A DNA stretch of 64,000 bases from Comamonadaceae bacterium (GTDB lineage: Bacteria > Pseudomonadota > Gammaproteobacteria > Burkholderiales > Burkholderiaceae_C), in the NCBI GenBank assembly GCA_947476465.1, contig CANJQN010000020.1, positions 1 to 64,000 on the forward strand, written 5' to 3'. The notes beneath the pieces are model-generated. The model saw only the letters and a list, made by a program, of their open reading frames with translations. It had not been told where the DNA came from and did not search any database. The position numbers were made by a program, and so were the translations under genes. Positions within the stretch are counted from its first letter, which is position 1, and every line of letters starts with the position of its first letter. Positions 9,672 to 17,443 of the stretch are shown one piece after another.

Positions 9672-10094
9672 CTATATTTTTCGGAAGCGAGGAAGCATTT
9701 GTCCGTTGTCCGTAGCTTCCCACACCAAGTTCAAAAGGTCACCCGTTGCCAGTTGCGCATGGGGAACGTCAATCACGTTGCTGACCAGGCGAACCTCCGG
9801 CAATCCCGAGAATTCGACCAGCACCACGTTATAGGGAAGACACCCGATGACGGAGTTGTCGGCGGCCGTATGTATCCAGGTAAACGCGAAAACCGAAGCC
9901 TGCGCGGGCGCGTCGATCCAGGATCGCTCGAACCCCTGGCACCCAGGACACACTGCGATCGGCGGATGCACGACCATGGCGCACCGTGGACAACATTGGA
10001 ATCGCAACTTGCGTTCGTTGCAATGGGCCCAGAACGCAGCGTCGTCATCATCAGGTACCGGCGCCAAAGCGCGGTCTGGAGGCAGGTAGCTCAT
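9672..10094 (-). CDS. DUF35 Zn-ribbon/OB-fold protein, thiolase partner
   Basis: The 140-residue protein has a rubredoxin-like zinc ribbon (CCPRC at about 34-38 and CPGC at about 49-52) followed by an OB-fold ending near LNLVWEATDNG. Members of this family bind acyl-CoA or pair with thiolase-like enzymes, as in the steroid side-chain aldolases (Ltp2 with ChsH2-type DUF35) and in benzoylsuccinyl-CoA thiolase. Its ATG overlaps the stop of the thiolase-like gene (ATGA at 10091-10094), strong evidence that the two make one complex. Confidence 0.88.
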   Translation of the reverse strand: MSYLPPDRALAPVPDDDDAAFWAHCNERKLRFQCCPRCAMVVHPPIAVCPGCQGFERSWIDAPAQASVFAFTWIHTAADNSVIGCLPYNVVLVEFSGLPEVRLVSNVIDVPHAQLATGDLLNLVWEATDNGQMLPRFRKI

Positions 10095-11308
10095 AAGTGA
10101 CTCGCCGCAGCGCCCAGAATGAGCGCGCTCGTCGGCATGATGCCTGCGCCGCTGGTTACGAGGCAGGTGCGCGCCCGCTCGATCTGGCAGGTCGATTCGC
10201 CCCGCATTTGCCGGACCCCCTCGACGACCAGGTTCAAGCCATGGACATACGCTTCGCTGAGGCTGCCGCCCGCTGTGTTCATCGGTGTGCGGCCGGTCCT
10301 TGCCACCTGGCCCGAGCGTATGTAGGCGCCCCCTTCACCACGTGCACAAAAACCGAACTCTTCGAGCGTGATCGGAACCATTCCGGTGAAATGGTCATAG
10401 ATCTGGACGACATCGATGTCCTTCGGACCCAGGCCCGCCTGCGCGTAGAGCGAATGCGCCAGTTCCTGCTGCCCGCCGGTGCCGTACTCGCTAGCGGGAA
10501 GGTTGTGTGAACCCATGTAGCCAGTACTCCATCCGGTGGCGCCGTACTGGGTGGCCGCAAGCAGCGCTGCCGGTCGTGCGCCCAGCCGAGCGGCCCGCGC
10601 AGTGGTGGTTACTACCAGCGCACAGGCGCCGTCGCTTTCGAGGCAGCAGTCGTACAGGCGCAGTGGTTCGGCGATCAATTTGGAGGCCAGGTATTTCTCG
10701 CGAGTCAGCGGCCTTCCGTACATCACGGCGCGTGGATTGGATTGCGCGTTCTCATTGCAGATCTGGGCCACCTGAAACATCGCCTCGGAATCCAGTCCCC
10801 ATTGGTGGTCGTAACGTTGCATAGCCAAAGCCAGCATCTGCGGGGGCGAGAACAATCCGAAGGGTGCATTGAAATTGGTGTGTGTGCGGGCCGCGAACGA
10901 CCGCCCGTAACGGCGGCTGCGCCCCTGGCAAAGGCTGCGAACCACAACAACGGCTTGGGCCTTTCCACTTTCCACCGCAGCGGCGGCCAGTGCGACGGCA
11001 CCGCACGCGCTGCCGCCGCGCCCACCCCAGACCATCGCCGAGAACTTCAACTGCTTGATTCCCAGCGCCAACTGCAGCACGGTCAGGTCACCCGGGGGAT
11101 CGGCAAATGACACGAGCCCGTCCACCGAACCCAACTCCATCCCCGCATCGCGTACAGCTTTGACGACTGCCAGGCACGCGAGTTGGAATTCGTTGTGCTC
11201 CACACTTCGACCCCAGCGCAGGTACGGGGTCTCGCCAATGCCGATGATGCATGCGGCCTGGGCATGCGGAATGCCACTGGCCAGCTCTTGCGGGAATTCT
11301 TCCGTCAT
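10091..11308 (-). CDS. Thiolase-like protein of the SCP-x/Ltp type
   Basis: The 405-residue protein has the thiolase fold: ACIIGIGETPYLRWG at the start, a glycine-rich active-site region GGRGGSACGAVALAAAAVES, QIYDHFTGMVPITLEEFGF, and the C-terminal GGSLSEAYVHGLNLVVEGVR. The SEAYVHGLN form replaces the GHPxGATG of true thiolases and resembles the Ltp2-like aldolase branch that cleaves side chains by a retro-aldol step. I chose Met27 of the ORF (11308), where the protein similarity begins. It is translationally coupled to the DUF35 gene. It heads the minus-strand unit and is divergent from the acyl-CoA dehydrogenase pair. Whether it is a thiolase or an aldolase is inferred. Confidence 0.82.
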   Translation of the reverse strand: MTEEFPQELASGIPHAQAACIIGIGETPYLRWGRSVEHNEFQLACLAVVKAVRDAGMELGSVDGLVSFADPPGDLTVLQLALGIKQLKFSAMVWGGRGGSACGAVALAAAAVESGKAQAVVVVRSLCQGRSRRYGRSFAARTHTNFNAPFGLFSPPQMLALAMQRYDHQWGLDSEAMFQVAQICNENAQSNPRAVMYGRPLTREKYLASKLIAEPLRLYDCCLESDGACALVVTTTARAARLGARPAALLAATQYGATGWSTGYMGSHNLPASEYGTGGQQELAHSLYAQAGLGPKDIDVVQIYDHFTGMVPITLEEFGFCARGEGGAYIRSGQVARTGRTPMNTAGGSLSEAYVHGLNLVVEGVRQMRGESTCQIERARTCLVTSGAGIMPTSALILGAAASHL

Positions 11309-11502
11309 GACATTGAGGATAACGCCCCCAGCCACGGGATGATCGTGCCGGTGCGACCTCGATGCAGTCGAGCCTTCTATCGCCAATTGTTATAGTAGGC
11401 CGTGATGCGCGCCCGTGTTCATCATGCTCGACTGCCTGGGCGTTTGACACGCGCTGCGCCGCAGCCTGAGCTGCCCGATCCCGCCCCGCACGAAGGCCGC
11501 CC
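11309..11502 (+). promoter_or_regulatory. Divergent promoter region between thiolase-like and ACAD units
   Basis: This gap separates two head-to-head transcription units. On the plus strand TGTTATAGT at 11388-11396 fits an extended -10 element. No good -35 is seen for it. A TTGACA at 11443-11448 has no well-placed -10. I see no clear minus-strand promoter. No gene is present. Confidence 0.4.
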
Positions 11503-12660
11503 ATGACCGACTTGCTCGACAACCTGCGCATGGCTTCGATTCCGCCGGCGGCGCAAGCATTCCGCAGCGAGGTCAAGGATTTCCTTGCCCGTGAACTGCC
11601 GGACGCACCGGCGGACCTGCGGTCGCGCACGTGGCTGGCGTTCGACGCCGATTTCAGCCGCAAGCTGGCTCGGCGCGGCTGGGTCGGGGTAACGCTCCCG
11701 AAGCAGTACGGCGGCGGGGAAATGGATGCCTTCAGCCGCTTTGTATTGGTCGAAGAGCTTCTCGCCGTCGGCGCACCGGTTGGCGCCCACTGGATCGGCG
11801 ATCGCCAAAGCGGGCCCTTGATTCACAAGTTCGGATCGCACGCCCAGAAGCAGGCGTTTTTGCCGCGCATCTGCCGTGGCGAGATCTTTTTCTGCATCGG
11901 CATGAGCGAGCCCAATGCCGGATCCGATCTTGCCAGCGTCGGCACCCGTGCCATCCGCACGGACAATGGGTGGCGTCTGAACGGCCGAAAGATCTGGACC
12001 ACCAACGGCCACAAGTGCGACTACTCGATTGCATTGGTGAGAACTTCCGGCACGCCAGCCGACCGCCAGGCGGGCCTTTCCCAGCTGATCGTCGATCTGC
12101 GGCTGCCAGGTGTCACCGTGCGTCCGATTGTCGACCTCTCGGGCGATGCGCACTTCAGCGAGATGTTCTTCGACGATGTCGAGCTTGCCGACGATGCGCT
12201 CGTCGGCAACGAAGGCGATGGCTGGAAGCAGGTGAATGCCGAGCTCGCTTTCGAGCGCAGCGGCCCCGAGCGCCTTTATTCGAGCATCGTGCTGCTCGAT
12301 GCCTGGCTGCGGTGGCTGCGCAGCGGCGATCGCAGCGAGCGGCACCTGGAAACCGCAGGCCGCTTCGCTGCGCATCTGGCCACACTGCGCCAGCTGTCGA
12401 TCGCCGTCACGGCCAAGCTGGCCGCCGGCGAAAGCCCGGTGGTGGAATCCGCCCTGGTCAAGGACCTCGGCACGGAGTTCGAACAGGCGGTGCCCGCCTT
12501 GATCGAAGCGGCGATCGGGGACGACCCTGCCGACCCGCCAGACGCCGAACTGGTGCGGACCCTGGCCTATGTGAGCCAGATGGCGCCCACTTACTCGCTG
12601 CGCGGCGGCACCCGCGAAATCCTGCGCGGCATGATCGCGCGCGGCCTGGGCCTGCGCTAA
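11503..12660 (+). CDS. Acyl-CoA dehydrogenase, first subunit of a pair
   Basis: The 385-residue flavoprotein should oxidise an acyl-CoA to the 2,3-enoyl-CoA and pass electrons to ETF. Visible hallmarks are LARRGWVGVTLPKQYGGG, the FAD-site motif FFCIGMSEPNAGSDLAS, LNGRKIWTTNGHKCDYSI and the C-terminal SLRGGTREILRGMIARGLGL. The second gene of the pair starts 11 bases downstream behind an AGGAG site. Two small, unequal ACAD genes in tandem resemble the alpha/beta heterotetramers described for steroid side-chain degradation (FadE/ChsE pairs). A heteromeric complex is inferred. The start has GAAGG upstream. Confidence 0.88.
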   Translation: MTDLLDNLRMASIPPAAQAFRSEVKDFLARELPDAPADLRSRTWLAFDADFSRKLARRGWVGVTLPKQYGGGEMDAFSRFVLVEELLAVGAPVGAHWIGDRQSGPLIHKFGSHAQKQAFLPRICRGEIFFCIGMSEPNAGSDLASVGTRAIRTDNGWRLNGRKIWTTNGHKCDYSIALVRTSGTPADRQAGLSQLIVDLRLPGVTVRPIVDLSGDAHFSEMFFDDVELADDALVGNEGDGWKQVNAELAFERSGPERLYSSIVLLDAWLRWLRSGDRSERHLETAGRFAAHLATLRQLSIAVTAKLAAGESPVVESALVKDLGTEFEQAVPALIEAAIGDDPADPPDAELVRTLAYVSQMAPTYSLRGGTREILRGMIARGLGLR

Positions 12661-12671
12661 AGGAGCACCCC

Positions 12672-13673
12672 ATGTTCGCCCATGCCATCGCGTCGATCCT
12701 CGAGCACCATTGCACTCCCGCGGCCGTGCGCGCCATCGACAACGGGGCAAGCGCCCAGCCCTTGTTCAACGCGCTGTCGCAGGCCGGGTTTCTGGAGCTG
12801 CTGGCGCCGCAACAAGACGGCGGCGGCGGTGCCAGCTGGCCCGAGTTTTTTGAAGTGGTGCTGCTGTGTGGCGCCTATGCGGTCCCGCTGCCACTGGCGC
12901 AGACCATGGCCGCACGCCTGTTGACAGCCAACCCGCATTCGCTGCCGGAGGGGAGCATCGCATTCGCGCCGGCCCTGCAGCGGTGCGCGGACGGTTCCCT
13001 GCAGGCGCTTCACGTGCCCTGTGCCCGCACCGCATCCAGTGTGATCGGTGCGCTCGACGATGGCCTGCTGCTGTTGCCCATCGACAGGGCTCACCAGTTG
13101 CCCGGCGGCGTGCCCGGCAGCCTGAGCGCTTGCCTGCATTGGCCGGCGGACTCGGCACGCATATTGCCGGCCGCGGTGCCCGCCGATACCCTGGCGCCCT
13201 TGGCCGCGCTGCTTCACGCCGGCCTGCTTGCAGGCGCGATGAAGCGCTGCTTCGACCTCTCCCTGACCTACGCCAACGAGCGCGTGCAGTTCGGCAAGCC
13301 GATCGGCAAGTTCCAGGCGATCCAGCATTTGTTGAGCGTGATGGCCGAACAGGTGGCGGCCGGCCGTATGGCAGCCGAGTCCGCATTCCACAGCGCCACC
13401 CGCATGCCCGCCGTGGCCGCCTGCGCGGTGGCGAAGGCCCGCACCAGCGAGGCGGCTCAGTCGGTTGCCTCTACCGCCCATGCCGTCCATGGCGCCATCG
13501 GCGTGACCGCGCAATACGACCTGCAGCTTTTCACGCGCCGCTTGCACGAATGGCGCGTGGCCTACGGCTCCGAGGCGTATTGGCATCGCGTGCTCGGGCG
13601 GCTACTGATCGACAGCTCGCAACCGCACACCGTGGATTTCGTACGCCTGCTATCGCAGGCGCCCCCCGTTTGA
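12672..13673 (+). CDS. Acyl-CoA dehydrogenase, second subunit of a pair
   Basis: The ORF track lists this inside a 680-residue frame; the real gene starts at 12672, with AAAGGAGC just upstream, giving 333 residues. It is shorter and more diverged than its partner. The C-terminal domain is recognisable: LSLTYANERVQFGKPIGKFQ, then VHGAIGVTAQYDLQLFTRRL. The N-terminal and middle domains are reduced, and the usual MSEPxxGSD flavin motif is not obvious. This fits a beta-type subunit of a heteromeric acyl-CoA dehydrogenase. It ends about 25 bases before the first copy of the repeated promoter. Confidence 0.83.
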   Translation: MFAHAIASILEHHCTPAAVRAIDNGASAQPLFNALSQAGFLELLAPQQDGGGGASWPEFFEVVLLCGAYAVPLPLAQTMAARLLTANPHSLPEGSIAFAPALQRCADGSLQALHVPCARTASSVIGALDDGLLLLPIDRAHQLPGGVPGSLSACLHWPADSARILPAAVPADTLAPLAALLHAGLLAGAMKRCFDLSLTYANERVQFGKPIGKFQAIQHLLSVMAEQVAAGRMAAESAFHSATRMPAVAACAVAKARTSEAAQSVASTAHAVHGAIGVTAQYDLQLFTRRLHEWRVAYGSEAYWHRVLGRLLIDSSQPHTVDFVRLLSQAPPV

Positions 13674-13697
13674 TTCTGTGGAATTCCGACTAGTTAT

Positions 13698-13726
13698 TTG
13701 TTGATAGGCAAGCAAGTCTGTATACT
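13698..13726 (+). promoter_or_regulatory. Repeated promoter/operator, copy A
   Basis: TTGTTG (13698-13703), a 17-base spacer containing GCAAGCAAGT, and TATACT (13721-13726) make a good sigma70-type promoter. The sequence from TTATTTG to the -10 is shared with copies at 14676, 20030 and 24192. It drives the dehydrogenase at 13769. This is the most diverged copy in the left arm (GTTGATAGG instead of GCTACnnna). Confidence 0.72.
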
Positions 13727-13768
13727 GGTTTGGGATACCGACTCAAGCAACTCGGGAGAATGACCAAG

Positions 13769-14671
13769 ATGCAGATCGCATTCATCGGCCTTGGCCGCAT
13801 GGGCGCACCGATCGCCCGCCGGCTGATCGAAGCCGGGCACACGCTGGCGGTGTGTGACGTGCGCGAAGAGGCCGCGCGCCCCCACGCCGAGCTCGGCGCG
13901 CGTTACGCCGCCACGCCGGCAATGGCCTGTGCGCAGGCGCAGCTGGTGTTCACCTGCCTGCCCGGACCGCCACAGGTGGAAGCCGCCGTCTTCAGCCCCG
14001 ATGGCATCTTGCACGCCGCGCAGCCGGGAACGGTCTTCGCCGATCTTTCCAGCAACTCGGTGTCGCTCGTGCGCCGCATCCATGCCGCCATGGCCGAGCG
14101 CGATTGCCCGATGCTGGACGCGCCGGTGAGCGGCGGCGTGACCGGTGCGAAAAACGGAACCCTGCAGATCATGGTGGGGGGTGACCGGGCCGTCTTCGAT
14201 CGCATCCTGCCGGTGCTGCACGTCTTGGGTAGCAAGGCCAGCCACATGGGCGCGGTCGGCTGCGGCACCGTCGCCAAGCTCACCCACAACCTGGCCTACA
14301 TCGCCACCCGCAGCGTTCTGGCCGAGTGCTTCACCCTCGGCGTGAAGGGCGGGTTGCAGCCCGAGGCATTGCTCGAAGCCATGCGCGGCGGCGCCTTCGG
14401 ACAGGGCTTGATGCTGTCGCACTTTCTTCCAGAGATGGTGTTCAAGGGCAGCTTCGAGCCTGTCCGGTTCGCGATGCGCCTGGCCCACAAGGACGTGACG
14501 CTGGCCACCAACCTCGCCCGTGAGCTGGACGTGCCGATGGCGATGGGTGCGCTCACTGAACAGTTGCTGGTGGAGGCCATGGCGCGCGGCTGGGGCGACC
14601 GCGACTACGGCACGGCCTTCCTGCTGCAGGAGGAGCGTGCCGGCGTGCAGGTGCGCGCGACCGGCATCTAA
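13769..14671 (+). CDS. NAD(P)-dependent 3-hydroxyisobutyrate-dehydrogenase-like enzyme
   Basis: The 300-residue protein belongs to the beta-hydroxyacid dehydrogenase family, which oxidises 3-hydroxy acids or reduces tartronate semialdehyde. It has the Rossmann motif FIGLGRMGAPIARRLIEAGH, the substrate motif DAPVSGGVTGAKNGTL and the catalytic lysine in GTVAKLTHNL. I chose the ATG at 13769 because GGGAGA lies ten bases upstream and the Rossmann strand starts there; the ATG at 13760 is too close to that site. It stands alone between copies A and B of the repeated promoter. A second family member is at 22920. The substrate is not known. Confidence 0.87.
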   Translation: MQIAFIGLGRMGAPIARRLIEAGHTLAVCDVREEAARPHAELGARYAATPAMACAQAQLVFTCLPGPPQVEAAVFSPDGILHAAQPGTVFADLSSNSVSLVRRIHAAMAERDCPMLDAPVSGGVTGAKNGTLQIMVGGDRAVFDRILPVLHVLGSKASHMGAVGCGTVAKLTHNLAYIATRSVLAECFTLGVKGGLQPEALLEAMRGGAFGQGLMLSHFLPEMVFKGSFEPVRFAMRLAHKDVTLATNLARELDVPMAMGALTEQLLVEAMARGWGDRDYGTAFLLQEERAGVQVRATGI

Positions 14672-14675
14672 GCAT

Positions 14676-14703
14676 TTGCTACCCAACAAGCAAGTGTTAA
14701 AGT
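14676..14703 (+). promoter_or_regulatory. Repeated promoter/operator, copy B
   Basis: TTGCTA (14676-14681), a spacer with CCCAACAAGCAAGTG, and TAAAGT (14698-14703) form the second copy. The spacer is 16 bases, one shorter than in the other copies. It begins only five bases after the preceding stop codon and lies 28 bases before the Bug start at 14732. Confidence 0.7.
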
Positions 14704-14731
14704 GGCGACCATTTCCCGAAGGAGACAAGAC

Positions 14732-15706
14732 ATGCTGAGCTGGCCCCACTGGGTGCGCATGGCGCTGGCGACCCTGATGACGATGGCGTGCTCGGTCGCT
14801 ACCGCGCAGGACTTCCCTTCCAAACCCGTGCGGGTGATCATCTCGGCCAGCCCCGGCAGCGTCGTCGACCTGGTTTCCCGCACCCTGAGCAGCCCGTTGG
14901 CGGCGGCACTCGGCCAGCCCGTGGTGATCGAAAACATCACCGGCGCCAGCAGCATCACCGGCACCGACCGCGTCGCCCGCGCGCCGAAGGACGGTTACAC
15001 GTTAGGCGTGATCTCGAACAATCACGTGATCAACCCCAGCATGATCAAGAACATTCCGTTCGATAGCGTCAAGGACTTTTCGGTGGTGACGGTGCTCGGT
15101 ACCACGCCGCTCGTGCTGGTGGCGCACCCCTCGGTGCCGGCGCAAAATGCCCGTGAGTTGATGGCACTGGCCAAGGCCAAGCCCGGTACGCTCAACTACG
15201 GCTCGGCGGGCACAGGCACCGTGCTCCATCTTGCGGGCGTGCTGCTGGCGGGCGCAGCGGGCATCGACATCAAGCACGTGCCGTACAAGGCGTTCTCCGG
15301 CATGCTCAACGACGTGTTGGGCGGACAGATCGAGATGGGATTCTCGGGGCTGCCCGCCGCGGCCCAACATATCAAGAGCGGCAAGCTGCGCGCGATCGGC
15401 ATGTCCACTGCGACCCGCAGCCCCGTGCTGCCCGACGTGCCGACGCTGGCCGAAGCCGGCGTCCCCGGGTACAGCTACGACGCCTGGATGACGCTGGTGG
15501 TGCCGGCCGGCGTTCCCAAGCCCGTGCTGGACCGCCTCCACGCCGCTGTCCGCACCGCATTGTCAACGCCAGAAGTACAGCAGGTGTTCTCGACCCAGGG
15601 CATCACGGCGGTAGGCAGCGCCGCGGACCCGGCCTCGACCTTCCTCCAGGCCGAGCTCGACAAGCACGCGCGCTTGGTCAAGACATCGGGCGCCACGCTC
15701 GACTGA
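14732..15706 (+). CDS. Bug-family periplasmic substrate-binding protein
   Basis: The 324-residue solute receptor starts at 14732, where GAAGGAGACAAG lies immediately upstream; the ten extra residues in the ORF track are not likely used. A signal peptide (MALATLMTMACSVATAQ) leads to FPSKPVRVIISASPGSVVD, VVIENITGASSITGTDRVAR and SGKLRAIGMSTATRSPVLPD, the usual Bug pattern. Its closest relative in the window is the Bug protein at 21931, which shares the NNHVINPS segment and VPYKA. It is first in a unit with an amidohydrolase, a broken deacylase and possibly the ThDP enzyme. No membrane subunits are nearby. Confidence 0.9.
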   Translation: MLSWPHWVRMALATLMTMACSVATAQDFPSKPVRVIISASPGSVVDLVSRTLSSPLAAALGQPVVIENITGASSITGTDRVARAPKDGYTLGVISNNHVINPSMIKNIPFDSVKDFSVVTVLGTTPLVLVAHPSVPAQNARELMALAKAKPGTLNYGSAGTGTVLHLAGVLLAGAAGIDIKHVPYKAFSGMLNDVLGGQIEMGFSGLPAAAQHIKSGKLRAIGMSTATRSPVLPDVPTLAEAGVPGYSYDAWMTLVVPAGVPKPVLDRLHAAVRTALSTPEVQQVFSTQGITAVGSAADPASTFLQAELDKHARLVKTSGATLD

Positions 15707-15730
15707 ACTCGTTCTTCCGAAAGACCAGCA

Positions 15731-16606
15731 ATGCTAGTCATCGATTCGCAGGTCCACACATACGAGGCGAACACGCCCGCTCGGCCCTGGCACACCGTGC
15801 CGAACTGGCCGGCCCACGTTACCAGCGACGAAATGGTGGCCGCGTTGGACGCGGTCGGGGTCGACGGCGCGATCCTCGTTTCCCCTTTCATGCTGTATCG
15901 CTACGACGCCAGCTACGCGGTGCAAGCGCAGCGCGCCCATCCCGGCCGCTTCGCCATCGTCAAGCCGGTCGATCCGGACGATCCATCGGTGGCCGATGTC
16001 ATCGCCGATTGGAAGAACACGCCCGGCACCGTTGCGGTCCGCATTTTCAAGGGCGTGCAAGACGGGCTCGATCCGAACCACCCGGGGCTCGCCCGCATCC
16101 TGCGGGCGGCCGCCCGTCACGATTTTCCGGTCAACCTTCATTGCTTCGGCAACCTGGACGCCGCCACGGTTTTGATCGACCGCCACCCCGAGACGCGCTT
16201 CGTCATCGACCACCTGGGCATCGTGCAGCCTATGGAGCCGCCGGCCCCGCCGCAGCCCTGGACCGACCTGCCGAAGGTGCTGGAACTCGCCCGGCGCCCG
16301 AACGCGGTGATCAAGGTGAGTGGCGCCTGTACGCTGTCCAGGGAGTCCTATCCCTTTGCGGATATCTGGGACCCGCTGGCCCGCGTGTTCGACGCCTGGG
16401 GCTTCGAGCGCTGCCTATGGGGCACCGACTGGACGCGCGCCCAGGCAATCGTCAATTACGAACCGACCGTCGAGTCATTTCGCCGCACCAACCGCCTGAG
16501 TGAGAGCGAACGGGCCATGTTGATGGGCGGAGCCTGCGCCATAACCTATGGCTGGACGCCAACCACGATGCGAGCCGATGCCGGCAACAAGCCTGAAGGT
16601 GGCTGA
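15731..16606 (+). CDS. Amidohydrolase-2 family hydrolase
   Basis: The 291-residue TIM-barrel protein resembles 2-pyrone-4,6-dicarboxylate lactonase and related decarboxylases. It starts MLVIDSQVHTYE, where the first His of the usual HxH metal site is Gln. Later come FPVNLHCFG, TRFVIDHLGI with a conserved Asp-His, and RCLWGTDWTR with the conserved catalytic Asp. It follows the Bug gene by 24 bases and so is probably in the same unit. The role is likely hydrolysis or decarboxylation of a ring-cleavage or lactone intermediate. A related enzyme with the same Gln substitution is at 33322. Confidence 0.83.
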   Translation: MLVIDSQVHTYEANTPARPWHTVPNWPAHVTSDEMVAALDAVGVDGAILVSPFMLYRYDASYAVQAQRAHPGRFAIVKPVDPDDPSVADVIADWKNTPGTVAVRIFKGVQDGLDPNHPGLARILRAAARHDFPVNLHCFGNLDAATVLIDRHPETRFVIDHLGIVQPMEPPAPPQPWTDLPKVLELARRPNAVIKVSGACTLSRESYPFADIWDPLARVFDAWGFERCLWGTDWTRAQAIVNYEPTVESFRRTNRLSESERAMLMGGACAITYGWTPTTMRADAGNKPEGG

Positions 16607-16636
16607 ACTTTGATGCTCGAAAAACAGTTGGAATAA

Positions 16637-17332
16637 ATGTTGGACATTGCCCTGCGTGGCGGCTTCGTGATCGATGGCACAGGAGCGCAACGCCAGCGTG
16701 CCGACATTGGAATCAAGGACGGACGAATCGTCGCCCTGGGCGCAGACGTGCCGGCAGCGACGCGCGAGCTCGACGTAACGGATCGTGTCGTCGCGCCCGG
16801 CTTCATCGACATCCACACCCACTACGACGCCCAGGCTTTCTGGGATCCCATGGTGACCCCGTCCATCGTGCATGGGGTGACGACCGTATTCGGCGGCAAC
16901 TGCGGCTTCAGCATCGCCCCACTGTCGCCCGCCAGCGCGTACCTCGACATGGCCGATGGATTCACGTACCCGACCATGTTGCTTGGCAAGGCCGTCCGAG
17001 ATTTGCACCTGCTGCCGCTCGAAGAAGCGGTCATGATGTTGACGAGCAAGCCCGCGCTGTTCTACGGCCTGCGCGAGCGGGGATCCATCGTGCCCAATGC
17101 CTGGGCCGATCTCGTGGTGTTCGATCCCGCGACGATCGGCGCCAACCCCGTCACGACGCGCTTTGACCTGCCGGCGGGAGCGCCCCGCCTGTACGCGACA
17201 GCCAACGGAATCCAGCACGTCTTCGTGAATGGCAAGGAAGTTCTGCGCAACGGCGAGACGACCGGCTCCACTCCCGCACGCGTGCTGCGATCGGGCCAGG
17301 ACAGCCAGACGGTAGACGCTCGCCAGTGCTGA
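16637..17332 (+). pseudogene. N-acyl-D-amino-acid deacylase-like, internal deletion
   Basis: The frame is open for 231 residues, but family members have roughly 500 or more. Residues 1 to about 93 match the N-terminus: [20 protein letters not shown] and the metal motif [16 protein letters not shown], up to [14 protein letters not shown]. The text then jumps to the C-terminal part: [20 protein letters not shown] and [20 protein letters not shown]. The middle of the TIM barrel, with most metal ligands and catalytic residues, is gone while the frame is kept. I call it a pseudogene. A true short enzyme is unlikely because the barrel cannot close. A second N-terminal stub of the same family lies at 19811-19933. 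Confidence 0.75.
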
Positions 17333-17349
17333 CCCACACGTCGTATATC

Positions 17350-17382
17350 TTGCTGATCCATTAACGAGTCCACTGCTAGGAT
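17350..17382 (+). promoter_or_regulatory. Possible degenerate copy of the repeated promoter
   Basis: TTGCTG, a spacer with TTAACGAG, and an extended -10-like TGCTAGGAT occur upstream of the ThDP gene. It resembles the TTGCTA..AACAAGCAAGT family only with gaps and has poor -35/-10 spacing. It is recorded as a weak candidate. Confidence 0.2.
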
Positions 17383-17443
17383 ACCGGTTCAGGGGTGGTG
17401 TACCTCACCCGCCCAAGCCCACAGATACCGAAAAGAGAACCCC

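Noticed and set aside
11631-12671. Upstream half of the 680-residue plus-strand ORF 11631-13673
   Set aside because: It is an out-of-frame shadow of the first acyl-CoA dehydrogenase, Arg/Ala-rich without family motifs. Only the part from 12672 is a gene.
12657-13586. 309-residue minus-strand ORF
   Set aside because: Antisense to the second acyl-CoA dehydrogenase of the pair, which has a good ribosome site and family motifs.
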